This document shows, piece after piece, positions 1-8,699 of a DNA stretch of 46,376 bases (its first letter is position 1; each line of letters starts with the position of its first letter). A program made the translations under genes and the position numbers. Where the stretch lies: the NCBI GenBank assembly GCA_019748215.1, contig JAIEPV010000098.1:1-46376 (forward strand), in the 5' to 3' direction. The notes under the pieces were generated by a model. It was not told the DNA's origin, searched no databases, and saw nothing but the letters and a program-made list of their open reading frames with translations. This stretch comes from Hyphomicrobium sp. (GTDB taxonomy: Bacteria; Pseudomonadota; Alphaproteobacteria; Rhizobiales; Hyphomicrobiaceae).

Positions 1-782
1 TTTGGTTTCCGATCAAGCGCGGGCTGCTTCAGCGCACGGTCGATCATGTCAAGGCGGTGGACGGATTGTCGATGACGCTGCGCGCCGGCGAGACGCTCGG
101 CGTGGTCGGTGAATCTGGATCAGGCAAGACGACGCTGGGGCTGGCCCTGCTGCGTCTCGTCTCATCGCAGGGCCCGATCGCTTACGTCGGGCAGCGCATC
201 GACGGCATGACGAACAAAGAAATGCGGCCGCTGCGCAAGGAAATGCAGGTGGTCTTCCAAGATCCCTACGGCTCGCTGTCGCCGCGGCTGACCGTCGGCC
301 AGATCATCGAAGAAGGCTTGCTGATCCAGCACCCCGATTTGGATGACGACGCGCGGCGGACGAGAGTTGGCGCGGCGCTGACCGAAGTCGGTCTTGATCC
401 GGCGGCACAGGATCGCTATCCGCACGAATTCTCCGGCGGACAACGCCAGCGCATCGCCATCGCGCGCGCCATGGTGCTGCAGCCGAAGTTCGTCATGCTC
501 GATGAGCCAACGAGCGCGCTCGATCAAAGTGTGCAGGCGCAGATCGTCGATCTGCTGCGCGATCTGCAGGAAAAACGCGGCCTGGCGTATCTGTTCATCA
601 GCCACGATCTCAAGGTGGTCAGGGCGCTGTGCCATTATGTGATCGTCATGCAAAACGGCAAAGTTGTTGAAGAGGGTCTGGCGAAGGACATCTTCAACGC
701 GCCAAAAATGGATTATACGAAAGCTTTGCTGGCGGCGGCCTTCAATTTGACCGTAGCGCATCGCGGCGTTCTCGCGACGTAA
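1..782 (+). CDS. yejF: Peptide ABC transporter ATP-binding protein, YejF-type (5' end outside window)
   Basis: C-terminal ATPase half of a dipeptide/oligopeptide/microcin C type importer. The frame is open from base 3 and continues left of the window, so the GTG at 57 is internal. Before the ATPase core the translation reads WFPIKRGLLQRTVDHVKAVD, typical of the second ABC domain of YejF. Visible in order are Walker A (GESGSGKTT), Q-loop (VVFQDPYGSLSP), signature (FSGGQRQRIAIARA), Walker B (FVMLDEPTSALD) and switch histidine (FISHDL). It powers a YejBE permease presumably encoded upstream. In Agrobacterium a Yej importer takes up murein peptides (established knowledge); the two peptidases downstream suit that role. 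Family assignment is firm; the YejF subgroup is likely. Confidence 0.9.
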   Translation, partial: WFPIKRGLLQRTVDHVKAVDGLSMTLRAGETLGVVGESGSGKTTLGLALLRLVSSQGPIAYVGQRIDGMTNKEMRPLRKEMQVVFQDPYGSLSPRLTVGQIIEEGLLIQHPDLDDDARRTRVGAALTEVGLDPAAQDRYPHEFSGGQRQRIAIARAMVLQPKFVMLDEPTSALDQSVQAQIVDLLRDLQEKRGLAYLFISHDLKVVRALCHYVIVMQNGKVVEEGLAKDIFNAPKMDYTKALLAAAFNLTVAHRGVLAT

Positions 783-872
783 GCAACACCGATGCGTGTC
801 ACGGCAAAATTTGCGGAACGCTAAAATCTGGGACGGCTTGATTATGCCCGGAGATGGCCCGAAGCTGCCGTC

Positions 873-1370
873 ATGATGGCGCCGCCGATTCGCCCAGCGA
901 CTGCACTGCCTGACGACGTGTTTCGCGAGCGCCTCGGCGACACGATCGCGGCGCTGGAAGCATGGGCCGCGGACAATCGCGATGTCGCCGAAATCCAGAT
1001 GGCGACGGGAGCGGAGTTCTGGAAAATCCGGGCGGTGCCTCACATGCAGGGCGCCTGCCCTTTCGAGATTTTACTTCGCACCAATCAGACCTTCAGCGTC
1101 AATCTGGCCAGTGAAGTCTACGAAGACCGGCGCATCGACCGGTTCGATTTTTTCGCCATGTTCGCCCGTGCCGTGACGCTTGGCAACGTCGAGCGGATCG
1201 AGACACTGAGCGCTGCGACCGGTGCCCGCGAAATGATCGAGATGCGCGTTGATCTCGAAGACGGCTGGGCATGGATCGGGGAACGCCGGGTCGCGCCGCG
1301 CAGCCTGCGCAAATTCGAAACCAATGAAGTGTGCCGACTTCGGCGGTTTCTCAGCTACCGTCGCGCTTAA
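873..1370 (+). CDS. Hypothetical protein, 165 aa
   Basis: I do not recognise this protein. It is a soluble, charged 165-residue product with no signal peptide or membrane segment, a mixed alpha/beta composition and several Trp/Phe/Arg pairs (EFWKIR, DGWAWIGERR). Codon use is like its neighbours, so it looks like a real resident gene. It follows yejF by 90 bases on the same strand and converges with the NlpC/P60 gene; the two stop codons share the palindrome TTAA at 1367-1370. ATG occurs at 873 and again at 876; neither has a clear ribosome binding site. Confidence 0.7.
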   Translation: MMAPPIRPATALPDDVFRERLGDTIAALEAWAADNRDVAEIQMATGAEFWKIRAVPHMQGACPFEILLRTNQTFSVNLASEVYEDRRIDRFDFFAMFARAVTLGNVERIETLSAATGAREMIEMRVDLEDGWAWIGERRVAPRSLRKFETNEVCRLRRFLSYRRA

Positions 1371-2296
1371 CTCCCCGAAACGGCGAGCCGCTTGACGGCT
1401 GTAATGGTACCGCCGGTCTTGGCGATCCGTGTTGCCGCTTCGGGAAGCGGTTCAACCGCGACCATCATGTGATGGGCATTGGCATGCACCATCATGATGC
1501 TATCGAGCATGATGCCGACATGCCCGCGCCAGAATATCAAATCACCACGCAGCGCGCCTTCATAAGTATCGCTGACCTCAACGGGCTGACCGAGTTCAGC
1601 GCACTGCATGTCGCTGTCGCGCGGGGCTGCAAGTCCAGCGGCCTGGAAGGCGGTTTGCACGAGGCCGGAGCAATCGATGCCGATGCGCGTGCGCCCACCC
1701 CAGAGATACGGCGTGGTCACGAAGCGCTCGGCGATTTCGACATAGTCGCGGGCCGGACGATCGAGCGCTGAAACATGCCGGGCAATGACGTAGCCGCCAT
1801 GCTCCAGTTGCACGAAGCGGTCATCGCCACCGGCGACGGTCACCACCGAATTGAGCGAGAGGTGCATGATCGGTGGAGATTTGATGTCGGGCGCGGGGTA
1901 GAGAAATGTACCGACCGCCTGAATGCGATGGCTCGGCTCCACGACGTCGCGCGCGATGGCGTCGGAAGGCAGATAGCCGACATAGCCATCTCGCGATAGC
2001 TGAACCCAGGCCCAGCCGTCGGCTTCGTCATAGACCGTCAGCGTTTCGCCAAACAGCGCCTCGGTCTCAAGTCCGCGCGCTAAATCCGGCGAGCGGCGCA
2101 ACGGTACGGAGCCGCGGATGATTTGACCGTTGTGGCCGGCAACGAAGCGCTGAGCGGTGACACGGCCACGTAGATAATCAGCGGCGACGTCGTCACGAAA
2201 GGCGTGCCGGCGCCGATCCAGCGGCGGGTCAGGCACATCGGCCTGATCGGCGAGATCGTCGAGGTTTTCAGGCTTGAGGTTTTTGTCGTCGATCAC
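1367..2296 (-). CDS. Cytosolic SH3-SH3-NlpC/P60 peptidase
   Basis: Probable gamma-D-glutamyl-diamino acid endopeptidase acting on murein peptides. The 309-residue product has two SH3-like domains (about residues 50-115 and 123-178) followed by an NlpC/P60 domain (about 183-290). Its catalytic Cys209 is in GIDCSGLVQ, His259 in RGHVGIM, with a third polar position near His271. This is the architecture of Bacillus YkfC. No signal peptide is present, so it should act in the cytosol. I chose the GTG at 2296 because it overlaps the aminopeptidase stop codon as GTGA, implying translational coupling. The open frame continues upstream to 2554 but lies inside the aminopeptidase gene and reads as antisense-type sequence. 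Domain call is firm; the substrate is inferred. Confidence 0.88.
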   Translation of the reverse strand: MIDDKNLKPENLDDLADQADVPDPPLDRRRHAFRDDVAADYLRGRVTAQRFVAGHNGQIIRGSVPLRRSPDLARGLETEALFGETLTVYDEADGWAWVQLSRDGYVGYLPSDAIARDVVEPSHRIQAVGTFLYPAPDIKSPPIMHLSLNSVVTVAGGDDRFVQLEHGGYVIARHVSALDRPARDYVEIAERFVTTPYLWGGRTRIGIDCSGLVQTAFQAAGLAAPRDSDMQCAELGQPVEVSDTYEGALRGDLIFWRGHVGIMLDSIMMVHANAHHMMVAVEPLPEAATRIAKTGGTITAVKRLAVSGS

Positions 2297-3753
2297 GAGG
2301 TGAGCTCCTGGCGCAGATGCTCCATCACGGCGCGCGCGGTTTGCGGTTCGCCGCCTTTCGGTCCGAGTGGCCGGGCCGCAGTGCGCCAGCCGTACAGATC
2401 GAAATGGGCAAAACGGCGGGCCTTGGTCACAAACCGGCGCAAGAACAAGGCCGCCGTGATGGCGCCAGCGAACGGGCTCTCCCAGACGTTGTTGGTGTCG
2501 GCGATGTCGCTGTCGAGGTGGCGCGCATATCCAGGCCACAGCGGCAACCGCCACAGCGGATCGCCGATCGAGGCGGCGAGTGGCGGCAAACTCGCGCCGA
2601 GCGTTTCATCGTTGGTGAAGAACGCGGGCAGGTCGGGGCCAAGCGCGCTGCGCGCTGCGCCCGTTAACGTCGCAAAGACAAAGATACTGTCGGGCGTTGC
2701 TTCGTCGGCCAAGGTGAGTGCATCCGCCAGCACGAGACGGCCTTCGGCATCGGTGTTGCCGATCTCGACCGTGGTGCCGGCACGGCTGTTAAGGATGTCG
2801 CCCGGGCGAAACGCATCGCCGCTGATCGAATTCTCGGCGACGGCGAGGAGGACGCGCAGCCGGCACGGCAGCTTCTGGCCCATGATCATGTGTGCCAGCG
2901 ACAACGCCGTTGCGGCGCCGCCCATATCTTTTTTCATCAGCAGCATACCGCTGGACGGTTTGATATCCAGACCGCCGGTGTCAAAGGTGATGCCCTTGCC
3001 GACCAGCGTCACGCGGCGGCCGTTTTCCGGCCCCCACGATAGATCGACGAGACGCGGAGCGCGCGGACTGGCGCGCCCAACGGCGTGGATCATTGGAAAA
3101 TTTTGCGCCAGCAGATCGTCGCCTTTGATGACCGTAATGCTGGCGCCGTGACGTGCAGCGAGCGCGCGAGCGGCGGCTTCGATCTCGTCGGGACCCATGT
3201 CGGAGGCCGGTGTGTTGATCAGATCGCGGCCGAGCCAGACCGCTTCGACGGTGTTGGTGATGCGCGCCGCATCGAGCGCGGGATCAAGACGAAGTTGCGC
3301 ACTTTTGGCTGACGTCTCCAGCGACGTAGACGGCGACGGTGTGCGATAGCGACTGAATGAATAACGCCCGAGTCCCCAGGCGATGGCTGCGAGCTCTGCG
3401 TGCGCTAGCGGCGTGGCGTAAGTATATGTCTTTGCCGGGAGTGACGCGGCCAGTGCGCCGGCAAGCAACTCGGACGGGCCGCTCGGATCGCCCGCGGTGC
3501 CATCGCCAAGACCAAAGACAACGCTTTTGAGATTGCCATCAGGCGCAGCCAGCATCACCGACTTGCGCGCTTGACCGCTGAACTTGTGGGTCGCGAGCCA
3601 AGCCGTGTCGGCGGCGGTAAAGCCAAGACCAGCGATCGCTTCAGGTGTTGCCGCCGGCGTGCCGACGAGCCATAGCGGCACATCGTTCGGCGACGGCGCG
3701 GATGTCTCGAAGCACGACCCTGCTGTCCATGCCGACGTTTCGAACTTTGTCAC
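2293..3753 (-). CDS. Leucyl aminopeptidase family protein (M17)
   Basis: Two-metal exopeptidase of the cytosol aminopeptidase family, 486 residues, close to the family's usual length. Visible are the metal/active-site stretch VGKGITFDTGGLDIKPSSGM (251-270), Lys/Asp in MKKDMGG (273-279) and the signature NTDAEGRL (333-340). It removes N-terminal residues from peptides in the cytosol. The start is GTG at 3753 behind a GGGG purine run. Its stop overlaps the start of the NlpC/P60 gene, so the two enzymes are made together. With the Yej importer next door, a role in trimming imported (muro)peptides is likely but inferred. It is a PepB/PepA-like paralogue; which one cannot be settled from the motifs. 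Confidence 0.93.
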   Translation of the reverse strand: MTKFETSAWTAGSCFETSAPSPNDVPLWLVGTPAATPEAIAGLGFTAADTAWLATHKFSGQARKSVMLAAPDGNLKSVVFGLGDGTAGDPSGPSELLAGALAASLPAKTYTYATPLAHAELAAIAWGLGRYSFSRYRTPSPSTSLETSAKSAQLRLDPALDAARITNTVEAVWLGRDLINTPASDMGPDEIEAAARALAARHGASITVIKGDDLLAQNFPMIHAVGRASPRAPRLVDLSWGPENGRRVTLVGKGITFDTGGLDIKPSSGMLLMKKDMGGAATALSLAHMIMGQKLPCRLRVLLAVAENSISGDAFRPGDILNSRAGTTVEIGNTDAEGRLVLADALTLADEATPDSIFVFATLTGAARSALGPDLPAFFTNDETLGASLPPLAASIGDPLWRLPLWPGYARHLDSDIADTNNVWESPFAGAITAALFLRRFVTKARRFAHFDLYGWRTAARPLGPKGGEPQTARAVMEHLRQELTS

Positions 3754-3833
3754 GTTGCCCCGTTCGATCTTGCGTTGACTGCCGCAGCTGCCGCCGAACC
3801 ATGCTGTTGCATACGCGACCGCATCGGGCGCGC

Positions 3834-3853
3834 AAACCTTAAAGGTTTATTGA
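3834..3853. promoter_or_regulatory. Inverted repeat with CtrA-like half sites
   Basis: AAACCT-TAA-AGGTTT forms a perfect 6-bp dyad at 3834-3848 between the divergent aminopeptidase and tadD genes. The same bases contain TTAA-N7-TTGA (3839-3853), one mismatch from the CtrA consensus TTAA-N7-TTAA. Function is a guess. Confidence 0.3.
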
Positions 3854-3928
3854 CCGCTGTCTCACACACTGACACTCGCACAGATTCGCCCGGTTGTGTG
3901 CACACCGGGCTCAACGGAGACAAGTCCC

Positions 3929-4921
3929 ATGACGCGTGCCCAGCGGCCGGCCCTACGGTCGCAATTCGCTCTGACCCTTGCTGGATTGACGTCCGCATTG
4001 ATGCTCGGCGCCTGTTCGCAGGCCACCGAGCTGTTGCCATCGGCGAAATTTTTGACGGCTGAAGCCGAAGCTCCGCCGGCGAGCGCCGAGGGCAGCCAAT
4101 CGGAGTTGCAGAAAGCAACGATCTATTGGGGCCAGGAATACGCGAAGCGTCCCTCCGATTTGAACAACGCCCTCAGCTACGCGCGCAATCTGAAAGCGCT
4201 CGGCGAAAAACAAAAAGCTATGGCCGTGCTGCAGGAAGCAAGTTCGATCCACAATACCAATACAGAGCTCGCCGGAGAATATGGGCGGCTAGCGCTGGAG
4301 CTTGGTCAGATCAATGTCGCCGACAGGCTGCTGGCGGTCGCCGATAGTTCGGATAAACCCGACTGGCGCATCGTGTCGGCGCGCGGGACCGTGTTGGCAA
4401 AGCAGGGACAATACAAGCAAGCGATCCCTTTTTATGAACGCGCGCTTTCGCTGTCCAACGATCAGCCGTCAGTCCTGAATAACCTCGCCATGGCCCACGC
4501 GATGAACGGCGAGCCGGCCAAAGCCGAGGAGCTGCTGCGCAAGGCCACGACCGAAACCGGTGCGACGCCAAAAGTCAGCCAGAACCTTGCCCTCGTGCTC
4601 GGCCTGCAAGGTCGTTACGACGAAGCTAAGACCTTCGCCGTCACTGGAGCGGGCGCGGAAGCGGTTAGAGCCGACGCCGACCTGCTGCGGACAATGGTGA
4701 AAGCGTCGCCGCAGTTGGCATCGGCGGCCGCCATTCCGGCGTTCACCACCCATGTCGCACGCGCGCAAATGCCGGCTGCCGATGCCGCGCGTGCGCTGCG
4801 TCCGCCGGTGGTCGAAACCGCATCCGGCGCCAGCGACGAGACGCTGATCGCGAAAACGGCAAGCGCCGCGATGGAACCAGCGGCGGCCGGCGGCATGGCC
4901 CTGAAGGGATCATCGCGCTAG
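3929..4921 (+). CDS. tadD: Tad pilus TPR lipoprotein TadD
   Basis: Outer-membrane pilotin-like lipoprotein of the Flp/Tad secretion machine, needed for assembly of the CpaC secretin in studied systems. The 330-residue product starts with a lipoprotein signal ending in LMLGACSQ (lipobox LGAC), followed by tetratricopeptide repeats at about residues 50-240. Examples are YARNLKALGEKQKAMAVLQ and the canonical repeat from AIPFYERAL to NLAMAHAMNGEPAKAEELL. The C-terminus is an Ala-rich low-complexity tail. The start is the ATG at 3929 with ACGGAGA upstream; an in-frame upstream start at 3896 has no such site. It points toward the tad operon and is separated from tadC by two opposed terminators. Confidence 0.88.
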   Translation: MTRAQRPALRSQFALTLAGLTSALMLGACSQATELLPSAKFLTAEAEAPPASAEGSQSELQKATIYWGQEYAKRPSDLNNALSYARNLKALGEKQKAMAVLQEASSIHNTNTELAGEYGRLALELGQINVADRLLAVADSSDKPDWRIVSARGTVLAKQGQYKQAIPFYERALSLSNDQPSVLNNLAMAHAMNGEPAKAEELLRKATTETGATPKVSQNLALVLGLQGRYDEAKTFAVTGAGAEAVRADADLLRTMVKASPQLASAAAIPAFTTHVARAQMPAADAARALRPPVVETASGASDETLIAKTASAAMEPAAAGGMALKGSSR

Positions 4922-4959
4922 AGACTTCCGTCCGGCCGGCCAAGACGCGCGCGCGCAGA

Positions 4960-5010
4960 CGCTGGCAGAGCTGAACGCGACAACACGTTGGCGCTGCCAG
5001 CGCGTTTTTT
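4960..5010 (+). terminator. Intrinsic terminator of tadD
   Basis: The 9-bp stem CGCTGGCAG (4960-4968) / CTGCCAGCG (4994-5002) is followed by CGTTTTTTG on the plus strand, just after tadD. The loop is long, which lowers confidence slightly. Confidence 0.65.
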
Positions 5011-5055
5011 GTTGTTGGAATTTTGCGCCTTTCGACCCCTCTGCGTTCGATTGAG

Positions 5056-5091
5056 GAAAAAATAAAACCCCGGCTGCGGAACAGCCGGGGT
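5056..5091 (-). terminator. Intrinsic terminator of the leftward tad operon
   Basis: Perfect 9-bp GC-rich stem CCCCGGCTG (5068-5076) / CAGCCGGGG (5082-5090) with a 5-base loop. Read on the minus strand it is followed by TTTTATTTTTT. It lies 75 bases past the tadC stop and is a textbook terminator for the whole leftward operon. Confidence 0.9.
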
Positions 5092-5165
5092 CAACGCAAC
5101 ACCAAATCGATATCGTTTCAATGCTATCGGCGAGGGCTCGGACCGTGCTTGCCGCGCGACGCGCG

Positions 5166-6149
5166 TCAGTTGAAGTTGGTGTTCATGTACGAAATGCCGG
5201 CCGGGCCCAAGATTACGATGAACAAGACGGGCAAGAAGAACACGATCATGGGCACCGTCAGCTTGGGCGGCAAAGCGGCGGCCTTACGCTCGGCTTCGGA
5301 CTGGCGAATGTCGCGATTTTCCTTGGCCATCGTGCGCAGTGCCTGGCCGACCGGCGTCCCGTAGCGCTCGGCTTGCACCAGCGCCGTCGTGACGCCCTTG
5401 ACGCCTGGCAAACCGGTCCGCTTGGCGAGGTTTTCATAAGCTTGGCGCCGCTCCTGGAGATACGACAACTCGGCGGTGGTCAGCGTCATCTCTTCGGCAA
5501 GCTCAAGCGATTGAGCAGCAATTTCCTTGCCGACTTTGGCGAAGGCCGCCTCGATCGACATGCCCGACTGCACGCAGATCAAAAGCATGTCGAGCGCATC
5601 GGGGAATGCCTGCTTGATCGACATCTGACGCTTGCCGGCGCGGTTCGAGATGTAAATGTTCGGCAGATAAAAGCCGAGAAACGCGCCGCCCACGGCCATT
5701 AAGACATTGATCGATGGCGGATAGCCCGTATCCTTGACGAAAAACACGTAGAACAGCGTCACGAAGAATGCGACGATCGGGGCCACCGCGCGGAAAAAAA
5801 GAAAGCTGACGACGTGCGATTGCGTGCGCAAGCCTGCGCGCTTGAGGTTTTCGCGCAGTTCCTCGTTATCGAACTTTTTGCGCAAGTCGAGCTGTTCGAC
5901 GATGCGCACCATGAAGCCCTTCGGTGCCGAGCGAAGTTTGGTGGTTTTGCCGTCCTTCAAAGCCATTTCAGCGAGCCGAACGGAGCGCATCTTATCGCGC
6001 TCGGTGGCCATTTCTTTCATCCGGCGATTCATTTGATCGCGCTGAAGCATTGGCATGGCAACCGACAGCACTGTCGCAAAGACGCAGATCGAACCGAGGA
6101 TGACCGAGATCATCTGCGGGTTCATCACGGTTTCCATGAAGTCTGTCAT
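5166..6149 (-). CDS. tadC: Tad inner-membrane platform protein TadC
   Basis: Type II secretion F-family membrane protein that, with TadB, forms the inner-membrane platform driven by the CpaF ATPase. At 327 residues it has an N-terminal membrane helix (about 12-33), two central helices (about 115-155), the conserved cytoplasmic F domain including PDALDMLLICVQSGMSIEAA (about 185-205), and a C-terminal hydrophobic segment near IVFFLPVLFIVILGPAG. The conserved RYGTPVGQALR stretch is present. It is the last gene of the leftward operon, 55 bases after tadB, and is followed by a strong terminator. The ATG at 6149 gives the longest product; ATGs 4 and 8 codons later cannot be excluded. Confidence 0.94.
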   Translation of the reverse strand: MTDFMETVMNPQMISVILGSICVFATVLSVAMPMLQRDQMNRRMKEMATERDKMRSVRLAEMALKDGKTTKLRSAPKGFMVRIVEQLDLRKKFDNEELRENLKRAGLRTQSHVVSFLFFRAVAPIVAFFVTLFYVFFVKDTGYPPSINVLMAVGGAFLGFYLPNIYISNRAGKRQMSIKQAFPDALDMLLICVQSGMSIEAAFAKVGKEIAAQSLELAEEMTLTTAELSYLQERRQAYENLAKRTGLPGVKGVTTALVQAERYGTPVGQALRTMAKENRDIRQSEAERKAAALPPKLTVPMIVFFLPVLFIVILGPAGISYMNTNFN

Positions 6150-6204
6150 TGCTGCAACCGCTCTCGAAAGTGATGTTGACCAATACCCGGCGTCAGACTT
6201 CGAA

Positions 6205-7200
6205 CTAGAACTTGAAGTTGATCATCTTGCGCATGATCAGAATGCCGGTCAGCATCCACAGCGCACCGCACGCGACCATGAATTTACCAGGTGTGGTAGT
6301 GAACAGCGGATTGATGTAGTCGGGCGATGACAAATACACCATCGTCATGACTCCTGGCGGCAGCGATGCCAAGACAATGGCCGACGCCTTCGCTTCGGCA
6401 GACAGCGCCTTGACTTTCATGGACAGCATGAAGCGATCGCGCAGGACGCTCGACAAATTGCCGAGGGCCTCCGACAAGTTGCCGCCCGCCTGCTGCTGGA
6501 TCGAAATGACGATGGCCAAAAAGCGGATCTCAGCCAGCGGGATGCGGTCGCCCATGCGTTCAAGGCACTCACCCAGCGTGACGCCCATGCGCTGCTGATC
6601 AATGACTTCGCGAAATTCCGACGCCAACGGCTCGGGCGACTCGCGGGCGACGACCTGCAAACACTCGTTCAGCGGCAACCCGGATTTGACGCCGCGCACG
6701 ATCACGTCGATCGCGTTCGCCAGCTCGGACAAAAATTTCCCCTGGCGCCGCTTGGTGATCTTGCTCAGCACAAAGCGCGGCAACCCGGCGCCGGCAATAA
6801 AAGCAACAACGGCGGCCGCCTCGACCGGTAAGCCGCCCAGAAAGACCGACATTGCTCCGAAAACGACCGCGGAAATCGCCGAATAGACGTAGAAATCGCG
6901 TGGCGTGATATCGAGGCCGGCGCGCTGCAACCGCAGCCGCATCGTCACCTTTTCTTTTGCTTGCTGACGCTTTTCAATTTCCTTGAGCGACTCCGCAACG
7001 TTTTTCTTGCGGTTGGATTGTGCTTCGGCAACAGCGCCGCCGCTCTGTTTGCGGCCACGCGTTTCGGTGACGCTGATGACGCGACGGTCCTTGGCACGAT
7101 CGCCAGAGATATAGGGGAACATCAATGCATAAACGAGCCCGGCCATGGCCAGCGCGCACAGTGTCGCCAGAAGGTAGGGACTAGACAGGATCTCAGCCAT
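6205..7200 (-). CDS. tadB: Tad inner-membrane platform protein TadB
   Basis: Partner of TadC in the pilus platform, also of the T2SS F family, 331 residues. An N-terminal helix (about 8-28) is followed by a charged cytoplasmic linker, a pair of helices (about 108-145), the F domain with ELANAIDVIVRGVKSGLPL and the conserved QQQAGGNLSEALGNL, and a C-terminal membrane helix. Its ATG at 7200 overlaps the cpaF stop by one base (TAATG on the minus strand), so translation is coupled to the ATPase. Family and position in the operon make the identification secure. Confidence 0.95.
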   Translation of the reverse strand: MAEILSSPYLLATLCALAMAGLVYALMFPYISGDRAKDRRVISVTETRGRKQSGGAVAEAQSNRKKNVAESLKEIEKRQQAKEKVTMRLRLQRAGLDITPRDFYVYSAISAVVFGAMSVFLGGLPVEAAAVVAFIAGAGLPRFVLSKITKRRQGKFLSELANAIDVIVRGVKSGLPLNECLQVVARESPEPLASEFREVIDQQRMGVTLGECLERMGDRIPLAEIRFLAIVISIQQQAGGNLSEALGNLSSVLRDRFMLSMKVKALSAEAKASAIVLASLPPGVMTMVYLSSPDYINPLFTTTPGKFMVACGALWMLTGILIMRKMINFKF

Positions 7201-8687
7201 TACTGTTCACCGAGCGGGTTGCCGTTGTCGTCTGCGACTTCAGATTCAGCAAGAGCACGCGCCAGCCGCTCGGTTTCACCGTAGTATTCAGCGCGCTCCC
7301 AGAAGCGCGGCCGCGCGATACCGGTCGAGCGATGGCGGCCGACGATCTTGCCGTTGGCGTCTTCGCCGGTGATTTCGAAAACGATGATGTTCTGCAACGT
7401 CACCGTTTCTTCTTCCATGCCGAGCACTTCGGTGATGTGGGTGATTTTTCTGGAGCCGTCACGCAGGCGCGAGGCCTGCACGATGACATCGACAGAACCG
7501 CAGATCATTTCGCGGATTGTCTTGATCGGCAGAGCAAAGCCGCCCTGCATGATCATCGATTCCAAGCGGCTCAAGGCTTCGCGCGGACTGTTGGCGTGCA
7601 GCGTTCCCATCGATCCGTCGTGGCCAGTATTCATGGCCTGCAGCAAGTCGAAAGCCTCAGGCCCGCGAACTTCGCCGACGATGATGCGTTCAGGCCGCAT
7701 ACGCAGGCAGTTTTTGATCAAGTCCTTCATCTTGATCTCGCCCTCGCCTTCGAGGTTCGGCGGGCGCGTTTCGAGACGGACGACGTGGGGCTGCTGGAGC
7801 TGCAATTCGGCCGAGTCTTCGCAGGTGATGATGCGCTCATCCATGTCGATCGAGCCGGTCAGGCAGTTTAGCAATGTGGTTTTACCCGAACCGGTACCGC
7901 CGGAGATGATGGTGTTGCAGCGAACGCGGCCGATGACTTCGAGAATGACTTTGGCCTGCGGTGTGATGGAGCCGAATTTGACGAGCTGCTCGAGCCGCAA
8001 ACGGTCCTTTTTGAACTTACGAATGGTGAGCGCCGGGCCATCGATCGCGAGCGGTGGAGCGATGACGTTGACACGTGACCCGTCAGGCAAACGAGCGTCG
8101 CAGATCGGGCTCGATTCATCGACGCGGCGGCCGACCTGGCTGACGATGCGCTGACAGATGTTCATCAACTGCTGATTGTCTGCAAAGCGCACGCCCGTCT
8201 TCAGAACCTTGCCGTTGACTTCGATGAAGGTGGTACCGGCGCCGTTGACCATGATATCGGCGATATCGTCGCGGGCCAGAAGCGGCTCCAGCGGACCGTA
8301 GCCGAGGACGTCATTGCAGATGTCTTCAAGCAGTTCTTCCTGCTCGGCAATCGACATCACGACATTCTTGATCTGAATGATCTCGCTGACGATGTCGCGA
8401 ATTTCTTCGCGCGCAGCCGGGCCATCCAACTTCGACAGCTGCGTCAGGTCGATCGTGTCGATCAGGGCATTGAAGACCGTGGTTTTGACGTCGTAATACT
8501 CTTCGGAATGCTTGCGCTGCTGCTCGACCACCTCGACCCGAGGTGCTGCGACTTGTGGCGTGGTCGCGGCGGCTTGGCGCTGTTGCGCGACCTTCATTTC
8601 GGCCTGCGCAAGTGGCGCAGATTGGCCGCTCTCCTGCGCCGCAAGACGCTTGGGGGGTGCGGGCTCGTTTGAACGCCTGCCGAACAT
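7200..8687 (-). CDS. cpaF: Tad pilus assembly ATPase CpaF/TadA
   Basis: Hexameric secretion ATPase that powers Flp pilus assembly. The 495-residue product has a low-complexity N-terminus (1-60), an N-terminal domain with GYGPLEPLL (129-137), Walker A GGTGSGKTT (263-271), Walker B-like RIIVGEVRG (334-342) and the His box GTLHAN (361-366), all typical of the TadA/VirB11 branch. It is cytosolic and docks on TadB/TadC. Spacing to cpaE is 12 bases and its stop overlaps the tadB start, consistent with one transcript. No missing catalytic residue is visible. Confidence 0.97.
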   Translation of the reverse strand: MFGRRSNEPAPPKRLAAQESGQSAPLAQAEMKVAQQRQAAATTPQVAAPRVEVVEQQRKHSEEYYDVKTTVFNALIDTIDLTQLSKLDGPAAREEIRDIVSEIIQIKNVVMSIAEQEELLEDICNDVLGYGPLEPLLARDDIADIMVNGAGTTFIEVNGKVLKTGVRFADNQQLMNICQRIVSQVGRRVDESSPICDARLPDGSRVNVIAPPLAIDGPALTIRKFKKDRLRLEQLVKFGSITPQAKVILEVIGRVRCNTIISGGTGSGKTTLLNCLTGSIDMDERIITCEDSAELQLQQPHVVRLETRPPNLEGEGEIKMKDLIKNCLRMRPERIIVGEVRGPEAFDLLQAMNTGHDGSMGTLHANSPREALSRLESMIMQGGFALPIKTIREMICGSVDVIVQASRLRDGSRKITHITEVLGMEEETVTLQNIIVFEITGEDANGKIVGRHRSTGIARPRFWERAEYYGETERLARALAESEVADDNGNPLGEQ

Positions 8688-8699
8688 TCGAATGTATCC

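Noticed and set aside
162-1043. Long minus-strand open frame opposite yejF
   Set aside because: Product is Arg/His/Gln rich with no family resemblance, and the plus strand carries all ABC ATPase motifs.
2204-3151. Plus-strand open frame opposite the aminopeptidase
   Set aside because: Antisense to conserved M17 active-site sequence; composition is low-complexity Ser/Arg/Pro.
7348-8154. Plus-strand open frame opposite cpaF
   Set aside because: Mirror of the CpaF ATPase core; no start signal or family likeness.
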